Source: Plazaster borealis (lineage: Eukaryota; Echinodermata; Asteroidea; Forcipulatida; Labidiasteridae). Taken from it: a stretch of 64,000 bases of DNA. The translations under genes were made by a program, and so were the position numbers. The stretch is taken from assembly GCA_021014325.1 (NCBI GenBank), contig CM037467.1, positions 11,422,773 to 11,486,772 on the forward strand, in the 5' to 3' direction. Of this stretch, positions 1 through 9,522 are shown piece by piece (positions within the stretch are counted from its first letter, which is position 1; each line of letters opens with the position of its first letter). The notes under the pieces are model-generated. The model had not been told where the DNA came from, made no database searches, and saw only the letters and a program-made list of their open reading frames with translations.

Positions 1-129
1 ACATGACAAATAGTAAAGTTGAGTCTGACTTCGAATGTTAACTCTTTCGCCCTGCATTGTTAATTTTGTTTAAAAACCCCCACAACTGAGACCCTAAAGG
101 AGTGAAGTCATTAATCTACACATCTCCAC

Positions 130-1643
130 CTGACTGTATTTGTGATTGGCTTCCGGTGACATTTGACCCCTGTCGTGCCCACTTCCTTCGTAGTCTTCTA
201 ACGAGGCGGAGAACACTTCTTGCACTCGGTCCGTATCTGGCCCAAAGGAGCATTTAGCCATGTTTGCATCACCTATATTGGTACATCAAAACAACAGAAT
301 AATCTTTTTAAAATGTACTTACGAGGAAGATGAAACAAGTAAACGAGAAGGGGACTGGGAATTGAGACAGTCTAATGCACTTTCTTAACATCCACCTTTA
401 TGGAACCCATGATGGAGTGCGCAAGTCTCGCGCGTATTCGAACATAGGGGACCCTAAAGTGTGCGAATACCTGTGAGTTTATCCGCGGTAATGTGTTCTG
501 CAACCCACAAAGGTATTTTCCTCGACTGGTCGTATCCCATGACGTGATTTGCGTAACTCAGCGTCTCCGGACCACGGTCCGGTATGCCGTACTTCAGAAT
601 GTCGTCAGCACCAGAAGACCCTGCAAGACAAAGAGAATAACTATAGCCATTAATTTTGTCTTATAGAATAATGAAATGTCTCTATGATGGAGATTGAAGT
701 TTTCCATTGCCAGAATTGACAAACAGAATTTACCAGTCATCAAGCATTAACGTCGACCGTCTCCAACCCTTTCAAAATACAACTGTGTTTGATTCCGTTG
801 GACTGAGAACTGCATGGTTTAACTGGTTATGCTTTACATGGGATCAGGCATACATGTACCACCATAATCAGAGCCCAACAGGTTTGATGTTGAGTTGCCA
901 GATGTTTAATTTTGTCAGAGTGATGAGGAAGAATTCTAGTAAATCAATCAGGGGAGTTAGGGTTAATAAAAGGAAACACACCATTGAACAATTTCTTCTA
1001 ACGGACTATATTATTCGACATTTCGACCTACGTGCCCTTGTTGTCTTTAGGAGTGGGCCTATGAATTAGCAATAGAAACTTAAAGGCATGGACACGTTTG
1101 GTAATTACTCAACATATATATAAGCATATACAACTTACTTAGTATTACGAGCAACGGGAGCTGTTGATAGTATAAAACATTGTGAGAAACGACTCCCTCT
1201 GAAGTAACGTAGTTTTTGAGAAAGAGGTATAATTTCTCACTAAAATATTTGAATCTAAGAAAGACTTCAGGCCTGAAGCCTTTCTCAGGCATCTGAAGGA
1301 ACACATAATTGTGCAACAAGAGTGTTTTTTCTTTCATTATTTTCTTGCAACTTCGATGACCAATTGAGCCCAAATTTTCACAGGTTTAATATTTTATGCA
1401 TAATGTTGGGATACACAAAGTGAGAATACTGGTCTTTGACAATTACCAAACGTGTCCAGTGCCTCTAAGGTTCTGTTCCCTGTACAAACCTTTTGGTTCT
1501 GGAACACTGTATGTATACACTTCTACCATCGGCACCATCGCCTGTCGCTCTTGAACCACTATCAACCAATAGAAAACACACATCGCCAGGGATGTTATAA
1601 ACCCCACGCAAAAACCCGTGTATGTATCATTTTTTGCCTCCAT
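130..1643 (-). CDS. EXOG/ENDOG-family nuclease paralogue, 5' part only (catalytic His replaced)
   Basis: Partial gene running off the left edge. Coding exons on the minus strand are 1490-1643, 471-620 and 130-272, joined in phases 1, 1 and 0; 149 codons are visible. Exon 1 starts at the only in-frame ATG (1643) and encodes a short polar N-terminus and one hydrophobic segment (about residues 10-30), as expected of a membrane or mitochondrial anchor. Exon 2 encodes the family block ILKYGIPDRGPE with YDQSRKIPLWVAEH. Exon 3 has GSG-HDRGQM then ANHKYSQ. In this family the DRGH/SRGH histidine is the general base; here residue 138 is Gln (codon CAA). The rest of the motif, splice sites and reading frame are intact, so this is not an obvious decayed pseudogene. 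Exon 3 resembles ENDOG at least as much as EXOG. It lies head to head with the intact EXOG gene 1.76 kb away. The metal-binding Asn would lie beyond the window. Family assignment is confident; activity is unknown and probably lost or changed. Confidence 0.85.
1080..1469. mobile_element. MITE family A copy 1 (TTAA target)
   Basis: Inverted termini AAAGGCAtGGACACGTTTGG at the left and the reverse complement at the right, about 390 bp. It sits inside intron 1 of the minus-strand nuclease paralogue, ending about 20 bp from that gene's exon 1 splice donor (1489). No coding capacity. Confidence 0.8.
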
Positions 1644-2618
1644 CGTTCGTTCACGCCGAGTCAAGCACTACCACCAGCACGTAAAGAATTCTGCTCCCAA
1701 TGGCTTTATGGTGTGTGTAGACCCCTTTAATTGAAAACTCGCGTTGGTTCCAGCTTCTTTTCCAAACAAATTCAAGTTTGTTTCAGTTTCAGACCGTGTA
1801 GGCATCTAGACCTAAACTAAATTTAACAACTCAGATAGTCCTTACATCAAAATTCCCTTCGATAAACACCTAAAACAACCTTTGCACTTTCTGTTTAATG
1901 GTTAAAGTACAGAACAACGTAAATTGTGTATTAGTTCGTGTGATAATGGCCATCAGTTTTGTTTATCAAGGGTCAACACCGCATGAACTTATGTATAGGT
2001 CAAAGCTATGTCAGACAAATCGAACTGAAATTACCGAATATGCAACTAAAAAAACCTTGTAACTCGGTAATAACTAGGTGTTTAAATTCGGCACTCCACA
2101 TCACTGTTTGTCGAGTTCTTCTCCACCGTCGTGGGGTGAACTACATGCGGATTCTTTGGAGCTGTTGAAACTCGCTCTAGTTACAATGGCTATTAATTTT
2201 TGAAACAAGTACGGCTTGGGCTTTGGCTCCGGCTTGGGCCCCGTCAGTTATTTTGAAAAAGGTGAGCTTTCGAGACAGAGCTTCAACCAGACGAACGGAG
2301 CCTAGTAAGCCGGAGCCAAGAGTCAGCAGAGATTCGCGGACCTTCGGTCTATAGGGCCGGTGTCCCTGGGGAAATCTGGCCCCCGGAAATTCTGTCCCCC
2401 ATTATGGGAAATTAACATGGGCTGAAGGAGAATGATTCAAAAGAGGGCGGTATCAGAAGAAGTTGGCACACCGTTCTCCGTATGGGGGGGGGGGGGGGAG
2501 AGCCCAAGCCAAGTCCTAGCCCTCTATAAAAGTGGCCAGGATGGCTACTCACTAAAAATTTAATAGGAAGCAAACGACAGACAAAGTCTCATGAGTATAA
2601 CAATAAAATAAATGTATC

Positions 2619-2938
2619 TTAAAGGCACTGTACACGTTTGGTAATTACTCAAAATATATATTAGCATAAAAAACTGACTCCCTCTGAAGTAACGTAGTTT
2701 TTGAGAAATAGGTAATTTCTCACTAAAATAATAAAAACTTCTTGCAAGAAGTTTTTATTCCTACCTGAAAGCACACAAATTTGTACAACAAGGGTGTTTT
2801 TTCTTTCATCATTTTCTTGCAACTTCGATGACCAATTGAGCCCAAATTTTCACAGGCTTGTTATTTTATGCATTGTTGGGATACACCAAGTGCGAACACT
2901 GGTCTTTGACATTTACCAAACGTGTTCAGTGCCATTAA
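2619..2938. mobile_element. MITE family A copy 2 (TTAA target)
   Basis: Terminal inverted repeats (AAAGGCACTGTACACGTTTGG and its complement) flanked on both sides by TTAA. The centre has a small perfect hairpin around 2738-2760. It lies in the divergent promoter region. Confidence 0.85.
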
Positions 2939-3018
2939 AGCTATATATTCGCCCGAGTGCAAGAAGTGAACCTTCTGTGGTATTCCTGAACTATTAGGGA
3001 TGTATAGTCGCTCGCGTT

Positions 3019-3035
3019 CCAGCGCCCCCTGCTGG
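3019..3035 (-). promoter_or_regulatory. CTCF-like motif
   Basis: Read on the minus strand this is CCAGCAGGGGGCGCTGG, which matches the vertebrate CTCF core consensus at every position. It is 367 bp upstream of the EXOG start codon, between two divergent genes. Binding is inferred; only the motif is seen. Confidence 0.5.
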
Positions 3036-3083
3036 AAGGAAGGCAGAATTTGCAGCTTGTTAGCGCCCTCAATTGGTCAACGA

Positions 3084-3398
3084 TTATCCATGCATTTCTA
3101 CCCAGCATTCCCGGCAGTGTAGTCGCAGATTGTCGTCTGCAACTAAATAAAACTTGCAAGTTGCATCAGCCATGTCAGTTGGGAAGAGGTTCGACAATTT
3201 CCTTACAACCGATCTTTCATCGACACTGTCGATGAAAGACTTAAGATAAATGGGAATTTCTTGAAGTATGGAGTTGTCTATGGATGCATTTTCATCGTCT
3301 GTTTCATCAAACAGTTTCAATTTGGATAGAATATCGTGTTGAAATTCACTGTGCCTTAGTTTCTCCACCAAACGAACAAGAACAACATCAAACCGCAA
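3084..3398 (-). other. Open frame antisense to the EXOG promoter, no start codon
   Basis: About 104 codons are open on the minus strand, ending in a stop at about 3087 and reaching into the antisense of EXOG exon 1. The deduced peptide has ordinary composition (acidic, Leu/Ser rich, two Cys near the end), but its only in-frame ATG is about two thirds of the way along. It would need an upstream exon. I recognise no family. It could be a chance frame or the last exon of an overlapping gene. Confidence 0.2.
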
Positions 3399-3401
3399 AA
3401 A

Positions 3402-6400
3402 ATGGCGGCAAGAGTATTCGGTGGTGGTTTTGCCACTGGTGCGGCGACATCTTTAGCACTGTACAGTATTGTTGCTTATGTTGTTAAAACTGACCCTGGC
3501 TATAAGAAAGAAGGTAAGTTCTGACATGTCTTTCATGTCTTTTAAAGATAAATATTACAGAATTTGATAAACAGAACACCTAAACATGGCTGATTTAATC
3601 ATGATTAAACGTGCACAAAAACCCTGACAAAACAAGCTTGTTATTTATTGACTAAATTGTTCTCTCTAAAGTCTAAGCTAATTTAGTAAAAACATGGCCA
3701 CTGCATGCACTGACCATCACTGACCCTCACTGGTTATGTTTCACAGGTTGTGTGTATGGTGTTTCATACCAAAATAAAAGAGGATTTGAATTGAATTAAC
3801 TTACTCTTCAAAAACCAAGCAAAACAATAAAAACCCTGAATAATAATTGATTAATATTAATAATATTATTATTATAATAATACTATCACTATAGCCTGCC
3901 TACTTTCCATATAGAAGTAGGCCTAAAAAACCTATACTTCAAATATAGTGTGCCCAAAGGTAGGGTCATCGTTTGTTTTTTCTTAATTTAATTAATGCTA
4001 ATTTATAGGCAAAGTTATCAAGAAAGATACAAATAATGTCACACGTGAAAGTTTCAGCTGAACAGTGTCTACTTGCTGAGAAAACAGCAAAAAGCTGTTG
4101 CAGTATTTTCATCAAGAACGTCGAATCCATCCACGTTTAGCAAGGTGACAGCTGGTGTACCAACTGCATCTCTGAACGCAGCACTTACAAAAATATGGAC
4201 ACCATGGAAATTTGAATCTTTGGAGATTCAAATTATTCGACATAGGCTACTTGAATTCTATTAATCAACGGGGTACTTCAGATGAAATAATTTTCGCGGG
4301 GTGCTTACTACCATTATTATAACAAGTAGGCTTTCGGATAAAAAATAACATTTTCTTTCGGGGTCATGACCCCACCTTTAAAAAGCAAAGTGTACAGTAG
4401 AACACGTAAGGACTACCTCAGTGACTGGCCTGTCCTGAAACCTTCATCCAGAACAGCATAAAGAATGAGATAAAGTAAGACATTTTCTAATCCTGGTCTT
4501 TTCTACACAGATGAAAAAGTCATCAACAATTTTAATACTTATTTTTTTTTTATCAGGGCCATCACAGAAGCACAGAGATGTCAAAGTCAAAGACATATTG
4601 AAGTATGGAGTGCCTGACAAAGGCCCTGATGTTCGTTACTATAGCAACCATGCCTTATCCTACGACCAGTCCAAGAAGATTCCACTTTGGGTTGCTGAGC
4701 ATCTCACCCAAAACGAGCTGAAAGGTACAGATATTGTCATTTTTTCTTTGTTTACAATGTGAATGACCCCAGCTTGAAGTTTCCTTATTTTCTGCATTTT
4801 TAAGGCTTGTTTATCTTTTTTTATAGTTTGAATTTTGTACTATTAGAGCTACTTGTAGTTGTAGGTTTTGGGGGAAAAGACATTAACAAAATATTGCCTT
4901 CAGTCTGTTTAATAAAAAAGTAAGCATGCCTAAGAAAGTTGCAGCTTCAGGTTTTGACTTAGGTTTTCACATAGGTTTTGACTTAGGTTTTCACTGTTTG
5001 TTAAAAAATAACATGTTAATGGGGTTTTTCCGTTCTGTATCAGCCACTCGATTTCGTCAAGATTTTATAGCTGCCAAAGTTATTGAAAAAGTGCTCTCGG
5101 GCGTTCGCCAAGATCTCGATTCATGGAGAAAATGAACACAGACACTGACCATAACTGACGGGTGAGTCAAAGAAGTTAGAATTCATCTGTCAACTAAGTA
5201 AAATAAATTTCAGGAAGGGTCGCTTAGCGTTAGTCTTGTGAATAACAATATCTTTGTTAAGGGTACTTAGATAATGTAGTTTAGATAAGTGTTTGAAAAA
5301 GCTTGCAGAGGGTTTCTTGTTGGGATGGGGGGGTAAGACATATGAATACATTTGTATTTTCATAGTTCAGTACAGAATACATTTCTTAAGGTATTTTTCT
5401 CATCAAAGGGTCGCTTAGCTTTAGTCTTGTGGATGACAATATCTTTGATGGCTGTATTGATTAGTATTATGGATTTACACAGGTCATCATTTATGTAAAT
5501 GACTGTTTTTTTTAAGGGTACTTACTTAGATAATGTAATTTAGATAAGTGTTTGAAAAAGCTTGCTGAGGGTTTCTTGTTGGAATGGTGGGGGGGGGGGG
5601 GTAGGACGTATTTGTATTTTCAGTACAGAATACATGTAGGCCCTACACAATATTACACTATTGGAATATTTTGTTTGATAATTTTAAAGTATTTAGGTAA
5701 AATACAATTTTGTTTAGGGCTCCCCAAAATAGGTTCTTGTAGATTGGTTTAGAATTTAAAGGTAATTAGTGAAAGTGTTGGTGTATTCACCATTTGTGAG
5801 TGATTGAATAGTTTGAAGTATTGTATCCTATAACTTGTAAAACATTTTTTATTTTCAGGACCGGCTAATCGTAAGCACAGTAACTTCAAAATGGACCCAA
5901 ATATTATCCCAATGTTTTCATCTCACAACAGTGATTTCTCAAGGAGCGGCTGGTCTAGAGGCCACATGGCACCAGCTGGCAATAATAAGCACAGTCAGGT
6001 AAGCAGATAAAAAATATCATACTTCCCCTGATGGCTTTTTTTTTACAGTGAGCTTTGTCACTCCTGTACTGTTTGCAATTCAGCAAGATTTCTTCCTTTA
6101 ATGACGTGTCGTGGCCTAGGGGATAAGAGCACCGGAATCAAGCTCTGGTGTTTTTGATCAGCAGAGTGTGGGTTCGAGTCCCGGTCGTGACACTTGTGTC
6201 CTTAAGCAAGACACTTAACCGTTATTGCTTCTCTTCACCCAAGAGTACAAATGGGTACTGGCGAGAGCTGGGGAGTAACCTGCGATGGACTGGTAGCCTG
6301 TCCAGGGGGAATAGAAATATTCTGAGTTGGAAACCGGATTTAAACACCAGCCTGATGAGCCATATTGGCTCAAAACAGACTTTACTTTATTTTCTTCCTG

Positions 6401-7962
6401 TAATAGTAATAATAATATACATTTATTAAGCACTTTTAAACCCATTGTATCCAAGCGCCTTACTCTAGCAGGCATGATATTCTTCCTACTTCAGTCTGAT
6501 TTCCGATTTTTATGCACCTCGGGAAAATCAGACAAACTGTGACTGAACAGCCTGAAAAGTCTATATGGGACTTGTACTTTTGTGCTTAGCTCCTTTTTGT
6601 GCATAAGCAGCTGTGTGAAATTTGGCCCAGTCACAGATGGTACATGTAATTGGGCCCTGGGTTTGAACCCACAGTCCGACGACTCAGCCATCAGAACTGG
6701 AGTCCATGACCACCCCCATTCTGAACACTTGATTTAACCTTTCCACTTATCAATCTTATTGTACAGTTATACTAAACTGTACCTGAAAATGTTGTTTATC
6801 TTTGTCTCACACAGGCTGCCATGGATGAATCTTTCTACTTGTCCAACATTGTGCCCCAAGATCTGGACAACAACAGGGACTTCTGGAACCGTCTTGAGAT
6901 CTACTGCCGAGATCTCACAAAGACGTACAAGGATGTCTGGGTCCTTTCTGGTCCCCTCATCTTACCAAATGTTGAGGAGGATGGAAAGAAATATGTAAAA
7001 TACCAGGTGAGATTGTGAAAAAAAGTTTCAATATTTTCAAATAGTTGTGTCATGAGCCATTTTGCATTTTGAGATATGGTGGACACAATACTATGTCACT
7101 ATTAGGTTTAGGGTAGATTTGTCTGTATACACCTAATCCAAACAGTGCACTCCTGTAGTGGCCATCATATCTCAAATATTGTAATGACCAAGAGCCCACA
7201 AAATTAGTTGGAGTATTTTTGACTTCAACTCTCAAAGGTATTGTTGATTTGCCAACTCACAGCAGTCTGTTTTCTTTGATGAAGGTTCTTTTTCCAATCC
7301 AAAAGTTTCTTTGAAAAATAAGTCTTTAAGAGTTGGATCACCCCCATCCTTCCAACTTTATCATCACAACAGTTGATATGCATGATTGTGTTGTCTTACA
7401 CCCCAAATCAAATAGTTTTTTTTCTAGAAGGTGAGGGGATGCTATTTGAAGTCCCACTTCAAGGTTCTCTTTATTTCTTTTACAGGTTATCGGGAAAAAC
7501 AACGTAGCTGTGCCGACCCATCTGTACAAACTTATTACTATTGCTGTCCCACCAGATGAGAATAACAACCAAGAAAACGATGAGATTTTAGCCGTGGGTG
7601 CTTTCATCGTCCCAAACAAACCAATCCCCTCCAATCGCCGCCTCAAAGATTTCCAGGTTTCCGTCAAAAATCTCAGCGAGTCTTCTGGACTCGGGTTCTT
7701 CTCCAAACTCGGAACCGATGCCAAGTTTCAAAATCTCTGTGATGTTGACTCGTGCAACCTGATGTCGCAGGAGAAGATGGAACTTTATGTCATCGGCCGG
7801 CGTCTTGAGAATGCAACGACGATACACAGGCTGGAGGCGAGCTGGAAGGAGCTGGAAAAGAAAAAGCTAAAACCTGATGAGTATCTGAAAGATGCCTACA
7901 AGAGGAAACGGGTGGAAATAGAGGAAAAAGAAAAACAAAAGGAATCACATCCAGAGCTGTGA
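3402..7962 (+). CDS. EXOG: Nuclease EXOG, mitochondrial (complete, 5 exons, 362 aa)
   Basis: Coding exons 3402-3513, 4557-4724, 5859-5998, 6815-7006 and 7486-7962; every junction is GT-AG and the phases agree (1, 1, 0, 0). The product is a member of the DNA/RNA non-specific endonuclease family that in vertebrates acts as a mitochondrial 5'-3' exo/endonuclease on DNA. Residues 1-30 form a short Ala/Gly-rich hydrophobic N-terminus suited to an inner-membrane anchor or targeting signal. The block ILKYGVPDKGPD is at 52-63, the active-site motif GWSRGHMAPAGNNK at 124-137 with catalytic His129, and FYLSNIVPQDLDNN at 147-160, where Asn160 is at the usual metal-binding spacing (+31) from the His. After the core, about residues 290-362 form the EXOG-type C-terminal helical extension, rich in Lys and Glu. 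Total length is close to the usual family length of about 368 aa. The start is the first ATG, in an AAAATGG context. Nothing in the frame is broken. Confidence 0.95.
5216..5605 (+). repeat. Two-copy direct repeat in EXOG intron 2
   Basis: The stretch beginning GGGTCGCTTAGCGTTAGTCT at 5216 recurs with small changes at about 5407 (offset about 190 bp), including the shared piece GTTTGAAAAAGCTTGC and a following G-run. It is a simple local duplication within an intron. Confidence 0.7.
6102..6370 (+). mobile_element. tRNA-derived SINE in EXOG intron 3
   Basis: The 5' end reads like a Ser/Leu-type tRNA with box A (TGGCCTAGGGG) and box B (GGGTTCGAGTCCC). It is followed by a non-tRNA body containing CCTGCGATGGACTGG, typical of invertebrate SINEs. 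The relation to the fragments at 51.3 and 35.1 kb rests on the tRNA-like head. Confidence 0.75.
6570..6645. mobile_element. Fragment of MITE family B
   Basis: Holds only one end: GTGCTTAGCT...GCATAAGCAGCT...GAAATTTGGCCC. It resembles the right end of the longer copies elsewhere. It lies in EXOG intron 3. Confidence 0.55.
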
Positions 7963-8170
7963 TCAAACTCAGGATTTCTTCCCTCTTTTTACAGGATATT
8001 TTAGAACTTTTACACTAAAGCTAAAACCTGATGAGTATCTGAAAGATGCCTACAAGAGGAAACGGGTGGAAATAGAGGAAAAAGAAAAACAAAAGGAATA
8101 ACATGCAGAGCTGTGATCAAACTCAGGATTTCTTCCCTCTTTTTACAGGATATTTTAGAACTTTTACACT
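7863..8170 (+). repeat. 154-bp tandem duplication of the EXOG C-terminal end and 3' UTR
   Basis: 7863-8016 and 8017-8170 are near-identical. The first copy supplies the last coding codons and stop of EXOG; the second lies wholly in the 3' UTR. In copy 2, TCA becomes TAA, so the duplicated frame would stop eight codons earlier, after EKQKE. The duplication is recent in appearance and directly abuts the next transposon. Confidence 0.9.
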
Positions 8171-8398
8171 GCAAAACAATGGGGTGTTAAAATTGACAAC
8201 ATGGGTGTTGTCACATATAAATAACGAAGAGAGAATCACAATTAACATCATAGGGTGTTAACAAAAACACAAATGAAATTGTTTTGGCAGAAGTAAGTGT
8301 TATTTGAACAACCTATGGTGTAAATTTTAATTCTTTTTTGGTATCTCTATGTGACAACACAAATAGTGTCAATTTTAACACCCCAGTTTTTGCAGTGT
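8167..8398. mobile_element. MITE family E copy 1
   Basis: Inverted termini of about 35 bp, beginning CACTGCAAAA.. GGGGTGTTAAAATTGACA and ending in the complement. It lies just after the EXOG duplication, probably in its 3' UTR. Non-coding. Confidence 0.8.
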
Positions 8399-8447
8399 AG
8401 TTTTTGTGAAGAATTGAGTACTCGGCATCAAGACAGATTGATGTATA

Positions 8448-8463
8448 TAGCGCCCTCTTGTGG
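8448..8463 (-). promoter_or_regulatory. Second CTCF-like motif downstream of EXOG
   Basis: The minus strand reads CCACAAGAGGGCGCTA, a good match to the CTCF core. Motif only; about 490 bp after the EXOG stop. Confidence 0.35.
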
Positions 8464-8767
8464 TTGGGAGCCTACCCATGTGTCGAACAATCTTGTCAAT
8501 ACAAACCTTCTGAGAAAAGTTCTTGGTTCTTATGAACGTATTAACGAAATTGTGTAATCTTTGAGACAGATTCAGCTGGGATTGAACGTGTGCTTTTTTG
8601 GACTGTTTTTGCAAGATTCATAAAACGGAACGAAAAATGTGACCAGTTATTATGGATGTTGTGAAAGAATGTATTCATTCGAGTTTATATGATAGGCCTA
8701 ATAATTTCTAAACCGTTTTGAATTTAAAATTTTTAAAATGTTGTGCTTTTTTTGTTTTTGTTTTGTA

Positions 8768-9156
8768 TTAAAGGTATTATACAGGATTGGTAGAGCTGAC
8801 AAAACAGTCGCAGACAGTGTTCATGTTTTGTGTGATCAACCATATACACATGAAATAACGAACCTGTGGAAATTTTGGCTTAATCCGTTGTGTGAGTCAG
8901 GAGAAAATAGTGAAAAACCATGCACAATTTTCAGCATGTAACCACATTTTCCTTAATTTTGGTTGTAACAACCGAAATCAGCTGTTGCGATTTTTTTTAG
9001 TTTTCAGGATACAATTTTTCTCAAATATGACTTCATTTCAGAGGAAATTATTTCACAGAAAAATGATTCTAGTATGAACTTCGTAATCAGTAAGCTTTAG
9101 ACTAAAATTAATCAATGATGTTTTTCATCCGTACCAATCCAGTATAATACCTTTAA
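8768..9156. mobile_element. MITE family C copy 1 (TTAA target)
   Basis: Bounded by TTAA with inverted ends AAAGGTATTATACAGGATTGGTA and complement, 389 bp. The interior includes AATCCGTTGTGTGAGTCAGG, shared with the copies at 52.7 and 58.6 kb. Confidence 0.8.
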
Positions 9157-9290
9157 CATTTTTTAGGACTTTACGGGTTCAAAACCGACCTTTTAAAATT
9201 GTAACTATTTTAAAATGTTCAAATGTATGTTTTTAATACCAGCCTCTGTTAATATTGCAACCAACATATAAGTACATGTAGATCTGTTTA

Positions 9291-9522
9291 CAATGCAAGA
9301 ATTGGGGTGTTAAAATTGACACCATGGGTGTTGTCATACTATATAGACACCAAAAATAGAATAAAAATTTACACCATTGGGTGTTACAATAACACTTATT
9401 TCTGCCAACACGATTACATTGGTGTTATTTGAACACCCTTTGATGTTAATTTTGATTCTCTCTTGGGTATCTATATGTGACAACACCTATGGTGTCAATT
9501 TTAACACCCCAGTGTTTGCAAT
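9291..9522. mobile_element. MITE family E copy 2
   Basis: Same ends and length as copy 1 about 1.1 kb away (GGGGTGTTAAAATTGACACC and complement). Confidence 0.8.

Larger units (their letters stand above)
1644..3401. other. Intergenic region between divergent nuclease genes (putative bidirectional promoter region)
   Basis: The two nuclease genes are transcribed away from this 1.76 kb. It contains a G-run (about 2484-2500), a dispersed repeat at about 2365-2510 that recurs near 24.6 and 24.75 kb, MITE family A copy 2, a CTCF-like motif at 3019-3035 and a long minus-strand open frame (see 3084-3398). No TATA box is obvious. Promoter role is inferred from layout only. Confidence 0.5.
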
